64,000 nucleotides of DNA from Parapedobacter pyrenivorans_A (GTDB lineage Bacteria; Bacteroidota; Bacteroidia; Sphingobacteriales; Sphingobacteriaceae), in NCBI RefSeq assembly GCF_041925275.1, contig NZ_JBHEUZ010000018.1, positions 1 to 64,000 on the forward strand, written 5' to 3'. Every line of letters begins with the position of its first letter. Positions within the stretch are counted from its first letter, which is position 1. Below the pieces are notes generated by a model that was not told the DNA's origin, did not search any database, and saw only the letters and a list, made by a program, of their open reading frames with translations. Below, one piece after another: positions 44,506 through 54,263 of this stretch. Made by a program: the position numbers and the translations under genes.

Positions 44506-46055
44506 GGCCGTCCGCCCATCTCCACGTGTTCCTTCACGTGGTTTTTGTTTATCTTGATATCGGGCGGCCGGAAATCGTGTATCCACGTACCGCCGGACGT
44601 TACGAAATTGCTATCGATGCGCACGTTCAGGGCCGTTTTCCGTACCGTGATGGCTGCGTTTTTCGCATTGGAAATGTGGTTGCCAAGCAACGAAGCGCCT
44701 GCCACTTTAACCAGCAGCAGCGCGCCCGACTCATGGCCGCTTGTCAACCGGTTGCCTTCGAACTTGAAGTGCCCTTCCATATTGACGTTGATGGGTCCGC
44801 TGGCGATTTCGTTTTCCATGATGCGTAGGGAATCTATCCGGATACCATTCGGCAGCATCACGCTGCCCATTTTGCCATGCCTGATGTCGAGCAGCTTGCC
44901 GCTGGCATTGGCCAACAGCCGGAGGGTATGGAACGTATTGCCTTCCATCCGGATGTTTTCCCAATGGCCCACCAGTTCGAATGCGCCGTCGGTCACATTC
45001 CGATTGGCCGTGATATCGCCGCACCCCTCTATATAGAGAGCTGGCCGGTTATTGCCAAAAGCCCGGTTGCCGCTCAGGGTTACCCCCGAAATACCGATCA
45101 GCGTGCCGATTCCCGAGCCATCCGGTGTTGATTTGCCTTTCACGAAGCCGTTGCCATAGCTGTAGTTTCCGGCGATGAGCGCATTGATGGCCACTACCCG
45201 GCCGTGTGCGCGGTTGTTGATGTCCACGGCGTCGGCGGCGTTGTGTTCAAGGCGGTTGTTGCTGATGCGGTAGTTGGCCACCCGCTCCGCCACATTGAAT
45301 GCGATCTGGATGCCGCTCATGCCGTTATGGTGGATGTGGTTGCCCTCGATTTCCACGTCGCCACTATCGTGGATGAAAATACCGTTTTCGCCATTGTGGT
45401 GCAGGTCGTTGCCCGACAGGGTGATACCACGGCTAGACAGCACCCGGATGGCCGTGCCGGGGTGGTAAGTGGTGGTCGCTTGCCGTGCGCTACCGTACTG
45501 GCTGATGGTCGTCCCTACCACGCGCGATGCCGAGCAATCGTACCACAGCACCGCCGGAAACGACTGGCGGTTGGTCGAGTCGCCGGTGAAACGACTATCC
45601 GCAACGGTGATGTTGCTGCTTTGCGAAGCGTAGATGGCTTCGTTCACCGTTTCAGCACGCACGGCGAGGTATACGTTGGATACCCGGTGTGCGCGGAAGA
45701 GCGGTGCCGGCGAATGCTGCTTTTCCACCGTAAATTGTGCAGAAAGCTCCTCCGGTTGCTTCAGTACACCATCGGCAACGATGTGCACATTGGAAACCAA
45801 CCGGATGGAACGGACCCGGTAGGTCCCTTTGGGCAGGTACACCGTATCGCCCACCGCCGCACTGTCCAGCGCACGCTGGATTGCCTCACTGTCGTCCGCT
45901 TTCCCATCACCCACGGCCCCATGCGCCTTCACATCGATGCGTTGGCCACCCCCGGGTACCGGGGGCTCCGCCTGCGAACGGCCCTCGCCGCATGCCGCCG
46001 CGAGCAGTACCACCATCATCCAACCCAGGTATCGTATATCCGGCTGTTTCTTCAT
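44502..46055 (-). CDS. Secreted right-handed beta-helix protein (pectate-lyase-like)
   Basis: 517 residues with a lipoprotein-type signal (LLAAACGEG, Cys near 22). An N-terminal pectate-lyase-3-like segment (DVKAHGAVGDGKADDSEAIQ near 41-60) opens the fold, followed by many parallel beta-helix coils with Asn ladders such as SGNDLHHNGENGIFIHD. Proteins of this kind cleave or epimerise uronic-acid polymers. Its place inside an EPS operon recalls AlgG or EPS lyases that act during export. Overlaps of 4 bp on both sides tie it to its glycosyltransferase neighbours. Confidence 0.82.
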   Translation of the reverse strand: MKKQPDIRYLGWMMVVLLAAACGEGRSQAEPPVPGGGQRIDVKAHGAVGDGKADDSEAIQRALDSAAVGDTVYLPKGTYRVRSIRLVSNVHIVADGVLKQPEELSAQFTVEKQHSPAPLFRAHRVSNVYLAVRAETVNEAIYASQSSNITVADSRFTGDSTNRQSFPAVLWYDCSASRVVGTTISQYGSARQATTTYHPGTAIRVLSSRGITLSGNDLHHNGENGIFIHDSGDVEIEGNHIHHNGMSGIQIAFNVAERVANYRISNNRLEHNAADAVDINNRAHGRVVAINALIAGNYSYGNGFVKGKSTPDGSGIGTLIGISGVTLSGNRAFGNNRPALYIEGCGDITANRNVTDGAFELVGHWENIRMEGNTFHTLRLLANASGKLLDIRHGKMGSVMLPNGIRIDSLRIMENEIASGPINVNMEGHFKFEGNRLTSGHESGALLLVKVAGASLLGNHISNAKNAAITVRKTALNVRIDSNFVTSGGTWIHDFRPPDIKINKNHVKEHVEMGGRP

Positions 46056-47047
46056 TTCCGTCGTTTATCCGTTATCACTTCCCATGTCCGGGCGGCCGTA
46101 TCCGCCCACGTAAATTGGGCTGCCCGGTCCAGCCCCGCCGCTTTCAGTTGCCCGTGGCGGTCGCTATCGGTGGCCAGCACCTCCATGCCGTGCGCGATGG
46201 CCCCGATATCGTGCGGATCCACACATAGCGCCGCCCCTCCCGCCACTTCGGGCAATGGGCCCGCGGTAGAGGTGAGCACGGGCGTGCCGGCCGCCATGGA
46301 CTCGACAATCGGCAGGCCGAATCCTTCCATCAGCGACACGAACAGCGTGGCGTGCGCTCCGCGGTACAGCGCGGGCAGGTTTTCTTCGGGCACATGCCCC
46401 AAAAACCGGACCCGGTTACCGATACCGAGCTGTTCGACCAATACCGCTGTCTCCCCGTCGCTGTTTCCCGTGAGGAAAAACTGGAAGTCGAGCGGAACGG
46501 CCGCCCGCGCAAACGCCGTCAGCATAGCAGGGAGATTTTTGTTTTTCCGCCGATTGCCCACATACAGGAAATACGGCGCATCGCTTTCGTAAATATCCCC
46601 ATTCGCCCGGTATCGGTCGTCCACGCCGTTGTAAACCACGGTAATCAGGCGCTCGTCGATGCCCAGCAAATCCACCAGCTGTCCTTTGCTGAACTGCGAT
46701 ACAGTGATGATCCGGTCGGCCTTCGCTGCCAGCCTTGCGATGACCTGTTGGTAGTAGAGGCGATGCCACCGGGTGTAGTAAAACAGGTGCATCAGGTCGT
46801 GGATGGTAAACACCACGGGAATGCGGCTGTAGAGGGGCGGCATGAACGAGGGGCTGTAAAACACATCGGCGTCGTTGTGCATACGTATCTGGCGGGCCAG
46901 CATCAGTGGTGTCAATAGGTTGCCCAGCCCCATGCCGCTCTGCACAAATGTGGGTGAAATATAGGCAGGTGCCCGCGCCATCACCTCGCGGTACAGCTTA
47001 CCGATACCCGTATCGGCATCCCATCGGCTGTCTATCAATACCCGCAT
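46052..47047 (-). CDS. Family 4 glycosyltransferase
   Basis: 331 residues, GT-B fold. The C-terminal nucleotide-sugar site contains FLYVGNRRKNKNL near 172, VRFLGHVPEENLP near 232 and the E-x7-E motif in SLMEGFGLPIVESMAAGTPV near 257-276. It adds a sugar to the lipid-linked unit in the cytoplasm. The start codon shares one base with the stop of the upstream polymerase gene. Confidence 0.9.
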   Translation of the reverse strand: MRVLIDSRWDADTGIGKLYREVMARAPAYISPTFVQSGMGLGNLLTPLMLARQIRMHNDADVFYSPSFMPPLYSRIPVVFTIHDLMHLFYYTRWHRLYYQQVIARLAAKADRIITVSQFSKGQLVDLLGIDERLITVVYNGVDDRYRANGDIYESDAPYFLYVGNRRKNKNLPAMLTAFARAAVPLDFQFFLTGNSDGETAVLVEQLGIGNRVRFLGHVPEENLPALYRGAHATLFVSLMEGFGLPIVESMAAGTPVLTSTAGPLPEVAGGAALCVDPHDIGAIAHGMEVLATDSDRHGQLKAAGLDRAAQFTWADTAARTWEVITDKRRK

Positions 47048-48231
47048 CAGCCCATCCTCCCTTTTAGGTGTCTCGCCGATACCGGCCCCGCACTCCCCAG
47101 GAGAAAGGCCAACACCAGGTAAAGCACGATATCATTGTCATATCCCGAGTAGAGGATCATCATGATGGCCAGCAGCGGGATGGCGGCCACCCACCAAAAC
47201 CACTGCCCCCCGTACTGCTGCACCCCGAACCGGAAGTACTGGCAGAGGAACAAGGCGTACGAAACGAGACCCACGATACCGAAATCGAGGTAGCAACTCA
47301 TAAACGTATTGTGGATGTGCGGCTCGCCGTGGTAAAACGCCGCATACCGGCCAAGGAAATCGGACCCGCTCATAAACCCATTGCCCATCGGCGAAATCGC
47401 CGAAAAATGTTCAAAAAATGCTTTCCAGTAGGTGAGCCGCACCCCCATCCCATCGTTGGAGGCCGTGATGTTGCCCACCCGCACCACCTGGGCAACCACC
47501 GGCAGCGCCAACACTACCAGCACCCCGAGTGCCACGCGCCAGCGTGTATTAGCCGCCAGCCACACCAAAAACCCCACCCCCATAAGTAGCGCAACCATCG
47601 GCGTGCGCGATAGGGACAACCAGGCCAGCAACAATACCAGCGCGATGCGCCACCATACGATGGCGTGCCGCCTCACGGTGGGCAGCAGTACATACACAAA
47701 CCCCAATAAAGCGATACGGGCACCGAACATGTTCTTGTCGTCCAGCCCCCAGAAGTAGGTGCCGTACTGGTACAACGCGCTCCCCTGTGCAGAGGTTGCT
47801 GCGCCGCCCAGCCACCGGAAGCCGGCGGCTTGGTGATAGACCAGCAATTGCAGCAGGGTCAATGCCAATGCGATGTGCAGGGTGATATCTACCCATTGCA
47901 GCAACCGCCCGTTGTGGCGTTGCACCAGCCACGCCACGGCAGCGTATAGGAACGTGAAGTTGACCAGCAGTTTCAGGAAATTGGTCAGCTCCCTCGCTTC
48001 GGCGGGCAAGCCCATGAGGAACGCGGCCGCGGCATATCCCGCAAAAACGGCCAGGAACCATACCCACCCGTGCCGCAACCAGCCTTTCGTATCGAACGCA
48101 AAAAAAGCCGAAGCCACCAAAAATACGAGCGGATAGATTTTGACGGGCAGGAACACCGCCAGCAATGCCAGGCAGAACCACACCTCGCACCACATGGACT
48201 GATTGCCCCGTATGTTGCTAAATTTCTGCAT
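47047..48231 (-). CDS. O-antigen ligase/polymerase-like membrane protein (Wzy-type)
   Basis: 394 residues from the ATG at 48231 (alternative start 48270). About 10-12 hydrophobic segments and a large periplasmic loop with GNGFMSGSDFLGRYAAFYHGEPHIHN cut at its conserved His region near 290-315; this loop is characteristic of Wzy/O-antigen ligase proteins. It would polymerise repeat units delivered by the flippase. It overlaps the upstream glycosyltransferase gene by 14 bp. Confidence 0.85.
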   Translation of the reverse strand: MQKFSNIRGNQSMWCEVWFCLALLAVFLPVKIYPLVFLVASAFFAFDTKGWLRHGWVWFLAVFAGYAAAAFLMGLPAEARELTNFLKLLVNFTFLYAAVAWLVQRHNGRLLQWVDITLHIALALTLLQLLVYHQAAGFRWLGGAATSAQGSALYQYGTYFWGLDDKNMFGARIALLGFVYVLLPTVRRHAIVWWRIALVLLLAWLSLSRTPMVALLMGVGFLVWLAANTRWRVALGVLVVLALPVVAQVVRVGNITASNDGMGVRLTYWKAFFEHFSAISPMGNGFMSGSDFLGRYAAFYHGEPHIHNTFMSCYLDFGIVGLVSYALFLCQYFRFGVQQYGGQWFWWVAAIPLLAIMMILYSGYDNDIVLYLVLAFLLGSAGPVSARHLKGRMG

Positions 48232-49432
48232 CACCTGCCAATGCGGTGCGTAGCACCTGTTCATATTCACTTACCATGCGCTCCACGCGGAGGTATTCAC
48301 CCACGGAGTCCCTTGCCACCGCGGCCATCCGGTTATAAACCGCCACGTCTTTCCACAAGGCCACGAGGGCATCGCCGAGCGACGCCGGCCTGTCCGGATC
48401 GCACAGGATGCCATTCACGCCATCCACCACGGTTTCGCGCAACCCGCCCCGATTGCTCGCCACCACCGGCAAATGGTTTGCCAGCCCTTCCACGGCTACC
48501 ATGCCGAGGGGTTCTTCCCACAGGGAAGGCACCACCAGCGCATCGATGGTTTCATAGAAATCTGCAGGCGTTACATAACCCACGAAATCGATGCGGCTAT
48601 CGTGCCCCGCGAGCTGTTTGAAGCGCTCCACATCCTCCGCCTTGCCCTTTCCGGCAATCCGCAACCGGCCATCCACACCGGATGATTTGAACTGGCTGAT
48701 GAGCCACTCCACCCCTTTCGCAGTAGCGAGCGTACCGATGTAACCCACCGTCAATGGCTCACCGTTGCCCCGTTTGCGGGGCGTACCAGCCACGGGGATA
48801 GCGCGTGCATTGTGCACCACGTAGCCGGGCACATTGTCGAAATAGCCGTACGCAAGAAAGCGGTCCAGTATGCTGCGGCTGATGCCAACGACCGCCGCCA
48901 GCTGGGCGGATGCCCGGCGGTGCCTGCGCCGCAACAGGCGGCTAAGCCAATCTTGGTGGGCATGCGTATGCCCCGGTTTAAAAAGCGTGCTATTCGGGCT
49001 AAGGAGGTACATGTCGTGCAATACCTGCACGATGGGGATACCGGCACGGCGCACCTCGTCCCACACGGCAATCGACCACCCCACGAGGTTGTGGCACGAT
49101 ACCACGGTGGGCCGCTCGGTCGCCAGCACCTCGCGTACATACGCAGCCATGGACCCGTTGTAGCGGTCGCGCAGATGCCACCGCAGCCGGCTGAACGTGC
49201 CAGGGCGCTCTTTGGTAAATGGCCAGTACCGGTTTTTGAGGCCCGCCCGGTAAACCTTTACGCCATCTACCCAATCGCTGCGCAGCCCCCCGTCCGGCAC
49301 ATGGCTCAACACCACCACCTCATGGCCCCGGGCATGCATGCCATCTACCAGCAGCTTCAGGGAGATTTCTGCGCCTCCGGCTACGTATGGCGCGTAAAGC
49401 GCATGGATATACAAAATCTTCATCCGGTCCAT
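48218..49432 (-). CDS. Family 4 glycosyltransferase
   Basis: 404 residues from the ATG at 49432; the ATG at 49423 (MKILYIHALY) is almost as likely. GT-B fold with the glycine-rich acceptor loop PYVAGGAEISLK near 14-25 and the donor motif PSLWEEPLGMVAVEGLANHLPV near 300-320. It acts in the cytoplasm in repeat-unit assembly. It starts 2 bp after the preceding gene. Confidence 0.9.
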   Translation of the reverse strand: MDRMKILYIHALYAPYVAGGAEISLKLLVDGMHARGHEVVVLSHVPDGGLRSDWVDGVKVYRAGLKNRYWPFTKERPGTFSRLRWHLRDRYNGSMAAYVREVLATERPTVVSCHNLVGWSIAVWDEVRRAGIPIVQVLHDMYLLSPNSTLFKPGHTHAHQDWLSRLLRRRHRRASAQLAAVVGISRSILDRFLAYGYFDNVPGYVVHNARAIPVAGTPRKRGNGEPLTVGYIGTLATAKGVEWLISQFKSSGVDGRLRIAGKGKAEDVERFKQLAGHDSRIDFVGYVTPADFYETIDALVVPSLWEEPLGMVAVEGLANHLPVVASNRGGLRETVVDGVNGILCDPDRPASLGDALVALWKDVAVYNRMAAVARDSVGEYLRVERMVSEYEQVLRTALAGDAEI

Positions 49433-49434
49433 TT

Positions 49435-50505
49435 TCAACGGTGCTGTTTATCGGTTATCCGGCGGTACAGCCGATCCAGTTCGTCCCCTATGCGGCGCGG
49501 GTCATGTGCCGCCGCCACATGCTGGTACAGGCGCCTCCCCCGGCTGGCCAGTGCTTCCGGATCATCCTGTTTCAGCACCAACGCCCGTTCGATCTGTTGG
49601 GTCAATGCCACCCGGTGCTGTTCGGCGGTGCGGTACCGGTAATAAAACGTATCAGCCATGCGGCCGTCCAAATCCGAAACCGTACCGATTTCGGGGCATA
49701 TCACCGTCTTCTTATAAGAAAATGCCAGGATCGCCGTGCCCGAGTTCAGGCTGCTTGCCAGGTCGTAGGGCAATACCACCGCATCCGCGCGGCCAAGCAA
49801 GGTGGGCAGTTCGCCATCGGGCACGAAATACGGCAGCAGCGTCACATTGCCCACGGCCTGCGCCCGGCCAGCCAATTGCTGCTGGTAGCGGCTGTCTGTT
49901 GCCCTGCCGGCAATGGTAAGCTGTACACGACGGCCCAAGGCACCCACCACATCCATCAGCAGCTCGAGGTTTTTGTAGGGCTTTACCATCCCGATGAAAA
50001 GCAGCTGCAGCGCAGTGCCCTCCGGTGGGGCCGCCGCCACGGGATCCCCATACACGCCGATGAAATGCGGATGCGGCACATAGGTAGCCCGCTCCAATAC
50101 CTTTGCCCCATACGCCGCAAGCACCGTTTCCGACTGCGCGGAATGGATGATGATGTGGCTGGACCACCGCACCAGCAGGCGGGTAAGGATACGGCTGAAG
50201 AAAGCCGCCCCCTTTTCGTGCGATGTCCGGTTGTGGAGCGTCCAGACCAACGGCTTGCCGCTCAGGCGGATGATGGTGAGCACGGCCACCTTACGCAAGA
50301 AGCTCCGTAATGACTTGAAAAAATGGCTGGTATCAATGTTTTCGAACCAGTTGAGGTGTACCAGCTTGATGGACCGGAAATGCCGGTAGCTCGAAAAAAT
50401 GGTGTCAAGCGGATGGATGCGGTACCCGTTGGCACGCAGTTCCCTCACCAATAGCCGGATGTATCGGTTCTCCTCATTCGCCGGTGGGTTGAAAATGATA
50501 TCCAT
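49435..50505 (-). CDS. Glycosyltransferase, GT-B fold
   Basis: 356 residues from the ATG at 50505; the frame continues upstream to 50613, but that part overlaps the preceding gene and lacks family character. The start MDIIFNPPANEENRYI resembles GT4-like EPS transferases. LLFIGMVKPYKNLELLMD near 182 marks the donor domain, and PYDLASSLNSGTAILAFS replaces the usual E-x7-E segment with a serine/asparagine-rich loop, so donor use may differ. Second or third step in the repeat-unit pathway. Confidence 0.8.
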   Translation of the reverse strand: MDIIFNPPANEENRYIRLLVRELRANGYRIHPLDTIFSSYRHFRSIKLVHLNWFENIDTSHFFKSLRSFLRKVAVLTIIRLSGKPLVWTLHNRTSHEKGAAFFSRILTRLLVRWSSHIIIHSAQSETVLAAYGAKVLERATYVPHPHFIGVYGDPVAAAPPEGTALQLLFIGMVKPYKNLELLMDVVGALGRRVQLTIAGRATDSRYQQQLAGRAQAVGNVTLLPYFVPDGELPTLLGRADAVVLPYDLASSLNSGTAILAFSYKKTVICPEIGTVSDLDGRMADTFYYRYRTAEQHRVALTQQIERALVLKQDDPEALASRGRRLYQHVAAAHDPRRIGDELDRLYRRITDKQHR

Positions 50506-50510
50506 GGCCG

Positions 50511-51458
50511 TCAGTTCGACAATCGTTTTGCAAGCCCCCGCGCCTTTGCCGCTGCCACCACGATATCCCGTAGCCGGAGGCCGAACTGCTTGCGGTGCCT
50601 GTACCACATCCAAAACCGGCGCACCCGGTGGCTCCGCATGGAAAGCGCCATGGTGTATTGCTTGCGCCGCAGCATAAGCCTGTCTTGCTGTTCGAGCAGG
50701 GTATGGTACACCACCCTTTCCGTCTCATGGGGGGTGTGGTTCGCCAAAAAGTCGCGCAGCCACACCGCATAGCGCAGGTTCGCGCGCATCTTTTCCAGGT
50801 CGTTGCCGGTAGCGGTAATGGAAAGACCATTGCTGCGGTAATTGAACACCGGCCTGTTGGTATGGGCCATCCCCTTACCGGCACAGGCCCTGTAGGCGGT
50901 GATGTCGTCAGATCCCCATGCCAGCGGCAGCGCATAGCATCCGCCCGCGCTGCGTAGGGCGTCCGCGCGGTACACGAAATCGGAGATGTACTGCGATCGC
51001 CATTGGTTCAGCCGGTGCCAAATATGGTCGCACACCCGTTCGAACGATGGCGCGGCAGGCGTTAGCCGCAGGGCGTTGCCTTGGTCATCGATAACGAGGC
51101 TGCGGCAGTGGTACACGTCCAACCCCGGGTAGCGGGCCATCAGCACCGTAAAGGCTTCGAGGTAATCGGGCTCCAGCCGGTCGTCATCGCCCATGATCAT
51201 TACATATTCTCCATCTGCCAGTGCCACGCACCGGTTCCAGTTGTCGGTAAGCCGTACCGCCCCCACGTTGCGTTCGTTCTCGTAGTAGCGTATGCGGGCG
51301 TCTGCAAAAGACCGCACCGTCGCTTCCACGGGCTCGGGCGAGCAATCGTTGAGTACCACCACTTCAAAATCGGTGTACGACTGCCCCAGCACACTTTGGA
51401 GGCATTCCGATAAAAAGCGGCTTTTGTATGCCGGTATGCAAATAGAAAATTTAGGCAT
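50511..51458 (-). CDS. Family 2 glycosyltransferase
   Basis: 315 residues from the ATG at 51458. GT-A fold with SICIPAYKSRFLSECL near 4-19, VVLNDCSPEPVE near 34-45 and the DDRLEPDY metal-binding segment near 95. C-terminus is basic and helical. It overlaps the flippase gene by 8 bp and precedes the next gene by 5 bp. Confidence 0.9.
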   Translation of the reverse strand: MPKFSICIPAYKSRFLSECLQSVLGQSYTDFEVVVLNDCSPEPVEATVRSFADARIRYYENERNVGAVRLTDNWNRCVALADGEYVMIMGDDDRLEPDYLEAFTVLMARYPGLDVYHCRSLVIDDQGNALRLTPAAPSFERVCDHIWHRLNQWRSQYISDFVYRADALRSAGGCYALPLAWGSDDITAYRACAGKGMAHTNRPVFNYRSNGLSITATGNDLEKMRANLRYAVWLRDFLANHTPHETERVVYHTLLEQQDRLMLRRKQYTMALSMRSHRVRRFWMWYRHRKQFGLRLRDIVVAAAKARGLAKRLSN

Positions 51459-52977
51459 CCTTTTTCCTTTTTCCAATGAATGTTTCCTTCAGTTCGCGGA
51501 TCGCTGCCGGTTTGAGCACAAATAGCAGGAGATATCCCAGATAAATCACCCCAAAGATAGCCGTATGGACGATAACCGTGCCATATCCGCTGGTGGGGGG
51601 CAGCCATCCGACTGCATAACGGCTACCTGCCCAGGCCACCACACCCCCAATGGCCGCGGGCAGGAAGGCACGGCCAAACAAGCGCCATGCATCGAGCCGG
51701 AGTACCTTCGGGATGTAGTAAATATAGAAAAAACCGATTTGGAGCACCATATACACCAGGTAGCCCACCACGGCCGCACCTACCTGCAGGGTAGGCGCGA
51801 AGATGACAGTAACGGGCAGCGAAACGAGGCAGGCCACGGCCGAAGAATAAACCAGCGCCCGTGTTTTACCGGTGGAAAGCACAAGGCTGGCCACGGGCGT
51901 ATTGTGCATGGAAAGCAACACGGTGAGTAACCAGAGGGACAGCCACAGCGACAAGCCGCGGTAGCCGCTGCCCATATACAACAACAGGATGTCGTCAGCA
52001 TTCAATATCAACACGAACACCACGAAACTCAAAAAAATGGAGATGTACTTAGTGGCGTTAAACACCATGCGCCCAATCCGCTGTGGATCGCCGGCGGCGT
52101 AGGCTTTGGAAGTAGCCGGAAGCAGCACCTGCATGAACACACCGCCGAATGCCACGATCAGCATGGCAATGGTTTGGATAACGCGGTAATCGGTCAGCAC
52201 TTCCACCCCGCCGGCAAACTTACCCAGCAGGAGCGGCCGCAGGTTATTGGCCGTAAGTTGGAAGAGCCCCATCGTAAAAATCGCTAGGCTATACACCAGT
52301 ATCTCGCGGAAAGCGGCCCCATCCCATCGGGGTGCCAGCAACGTGCGCCGCGGAACAGGGAATACCTTCAGCCGCCACACATAGCAAGGGATCGGCATCA
52401 ACGTAACCAGCGTATAGGCAATGAAGTAAGTGATGAGCGGCCATTGCAACTGGATGGCCACCAGCGCCACGGCAAAATTGAGGATGCTGGTTAATGCGGT
52501 GATGCGGTTGATGAAACCCAGTTCACCCATGGCGCTCAACAGTTGGATGGCCACGCCCGAAAGCCAGTTCAGCACCGTCGAGAAGGCCAGCACGGTCATC
52601 ATCTGCCGGTAGATTGGCAGCTGGTCTTCGGTGAGGTTAAACAGTTGCTGCCCGTAGGCAGCCATCACGAGGAATATAACCGCATTGACCAATCCGATTA
52701 CGCCGTAGAATACGATGCTTGAGCGGGATACGTCGGCAACTTTCCCCCACTTGTGGTCTGCCGTCCACATCGAGAAAAACCGTACGGCCCCCACGTTGAA
52801 CCCGAGGTCCATGAGCCGGAGGTAAGCATTGAGCGAAAAAGCGAGGGCAATCAACCCGTAATCGGCCTTCCCATAAAAGCCGACCAGCAACGGGATGGTA
52901 ACGAATTTGGCGAGCGCATCCAGTGTCTTGGCCAAAACACCCCACAGGGAACCGGAAAAAACCCGCTTGGAATCCAT
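51451..52977 (-). CDS. Wzx-type oligosaccharide flippase
   Basis: 508 residues with 12-14 hydrophobic segments, MATE/MOP superfamily. The opening GSLWGVLAKTLDALAKFVTIPLL has the amphipathic helix and the proline of Wzx-like proteins, followed by YGLIALAFSLNAYLRLMDLG. It flips lipid-linked repeat units across the inner membrane. First gene of a close-packed operon (nine genes counting the sugar-transferase). Confidence 0.9.
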   Translation of the reverse strand: MDSKRVFSGSLWGVLAKTLDALAKFVTIPLLVGFYGKADYGLIALAFSLNAYLRLMDLGFNVGAVRFFSMWTADHKWGKVADVSRSSIVFYGVIGLVNAVIFLVMAAYGQQLFNLTEDQLPIYRQMMTVLAFSTVLNWLSGVAIQLLSAMGELGFINRITALTSILNFAVALVAIQLQWPLITYFIAYTLVTLMPIPCYVWRLKVFPVPRRTLLAPRWDGAAFREILVYSLAIFTMGLFQLTANNLRPLLLGKFAGGVEVLTDYRVIQTIAMLIVAFGGVFMQVLLPATSKAYAAGDPQRIGRMVFNATKYISIFLSFVVFVLILNADDILLLYMGSGYRGLSLWLSLWLLTVLLSMHNTPVASLVLSTGKTRALVYSSAVACLVSLPVTVIFAPTLQVGAAVVGYLVYMVLQIGFFYIYYIPKVLRLDAWRLFGRAFLPAAIGGVVAWAGSRYAVGWLPPTSGYGTVIVHTAIFGVIYLGYLLLFVLKPAAIRELKETFIGKRKKDA

Positions 52978-53026
52978 ATTCAGCCAACCAATATCAAAAA
53001 AAATGCCGATTGGCCAAAATGGGCGG

Positions 53027-53314
53027 TCACTCCGCCACGATGTGCCCCACGCCGGTTGTTCCCCTCGTGCAGCACATGGAGTCTTTCACCGGGCAGTAGC
53101 CCGTAGCGCCACGGAGAATCAACGCCCCGCCCACAGCTACTTCGGCCAGGGACGAAAGCGGGGTCTTGAACATGCGCGTAATGCCTGTGTATAACACAAA
53201 GGCCCCCGCTGCAACAGACAGCAGCCGTTCCGAATTGGCAATATTGCGGTTGTCGTTGGCTTCGCGGAGCCTATCTCTCACATCTTCCAATATTTCTTTG
53301 GTCTTGGTATCCAT
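53027..53314 (-). CDS. DUF2892-like small membrane protein
   Basis: 95 residues from the ATG at 53314, chosen because a -7 box lies at 53333-53340. A charged N-terminal helix is followed by two hydrophobic segments (SVAAGAFVLYTGI and LAEVAVGGALILRGATGYCPV) in the pattern of the YgaP inner-membrane domain. The motif ending GYCPVKDSMCC is typical of DUF2892. Such proteins often accompany rhodanese and sulfide genes; role unknown. Confidence 0.75.
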   Translation of the reverse strand: MDTKTKEILEDVRDRLREANDNRNIANSERLLSVAAGAFVLYTGITRMFKTPLSSLAEVAVGGALILRGATGYCPVKDSMCCTRGTTGVGHIVAE

Positions 53315-53332
53315 ATCATTCAGTCTCTTGAA

Positions 53333-53340
53333 CAAATTTA
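53333..53340 (-). promoter_or_regulatory. -7 promoter box (TAAATTTG)
   Basis: Exact TAnnTTTG 19 bp before the DUF2892-like start codon. Confidence 0.5.
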
Positions 53341-53454
53341 CTTAATTATCCACTCATAGTACAAACAACGCCGCCGCCTTTTGGTTTTCGGCTACGCATA
53401 ATTCGCTAAATTAACCGTACTTTGCCGACGGTACCGATTCCCAGCTGCACACTG

Positions 53455-54234
53455 ATGGAAATTATTGGTTATATCTTGGCCGTCTTTATCGGCGTTTCAC
53501 TGGGCCTCATCGGTGGCGGGGGGTCCATCCTTACGGTGCCCGTTTTTGTGTATCTCTTCCATATCGAGCCCGCCTTGGCCACCTCCTATTCGCTGTTTAT
53601 CGTGGGGATGACCAGCTTCACCGGGGCGGCCTACCAATACAGCAAGGGCTATGTAGATATGAAAGCCGCCCTTTCGTTCGGCGTGATGTCTGTGGTCACC
53701 GTTTTTGTGGTGCGGAAGTACCTGCTGCCCCTCATTCCCGATGTGCTGTGGCAGGCCGGTGGCCTCGTCCTCACCAAATCCACGGCCATCATGGTCCTCT
53801 TCGCTGCGTTGATGCTGGCGGCATCGGTATCCATGGTGCTGGGCCACCGCGAGCAACCTAGCGGTGTGCGTACCAGCCTACCGGTGCTCCTGGCCTTCGG
53901 CATGGGTGTGGGCCTGGTAACGGGGCTGCTGGGGGCAGGGGGTGGCTTCCTCATCATCCCCGCGCTCGTGCTGCTGGCAAAGGCTCCCATGCGGGTGGCC
54001 GTGGGCACCTCGTTGGTTATCGTTACCATCAACTCGTTGGTCGGCTTTGTGGGCGATATAGGCCACGTGTACATCGACTGGCCGTTCCTATTCACCATCC
54101 TGGGCATCACCGTATGCGGTGTGCTCATCGGCAGTGTTGTAGGCCGCCGGATACCGGGCGAGCGGCTGCGGGTGGGCTTCGGCTGGTTCGTGCTCACCAT
54201 GGGCATCTATATTTTGAGCAGGGAGTTGTTTTGA
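53455..54234 (+). CDS. TauE/SafE (TSUP) sulfite exporter-like membrane protein
   Basis: 259 residues from the ATG at 53455 (an ATG-like start at 53422 is less likely). Seven to eight membrane segments in two related halves: GGGGSILTVPVFVYL near 22-36 and GAGGGFLIIPALVLLAK near 165-181 are the repeated TSUP signature. It exports or imports small sulfur anions such as sulfite or sulfoacetate. It is a close paralogue of the protein at 58214-59017 but has no GTAAC palindrome upstream. Confidence 0.9.
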   Translation: MEIIGYILAVFIGVSLGLIGGGGSILTVPVFVYLFHIEPALATSYSLFIVGMTSFTGAAYQYSKGYVDMKAALSFGVMSVVTVFVVRKYLLPLIPDVLWQAGGLVLTKSTAIMVLFAALMLAASVSMVLGHREQPSGVRTSLPVLLAFGMGVGLVTGLLGAGGGFLIIPALVLLAKAPMRVAVGTSLVIVTINSLVGFVGDIGHVYIDWPFLFTILGITVCGVLIGSVVGRRIPGERLRVGFGWFVLTMGIYILSRELF

Positions 54235-54258
54235 GTGGTGCTATTTTAACTACCTTTG
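54230..54258 (+). promoter_or_regulatory. Promoter of crcB
   Basis: TTTG at 54230-54233, 17 bp and TACCTTTG at 54251-54258. Predicted transcription start lies about 3 nt before the ATG at 54264, so the transcript may be leaderless. Confidence 0.6.
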
Positions 54259-54263
54259 CCCAT

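Noticed and set aside
54100..54263. A fluoride riboswitch before crcB
   Set aside because: The upstream DNA is coding sequence of the TauE/SafE gene up to 54234 and the promoter follows; no pseudoknot-like conserved core was seen.
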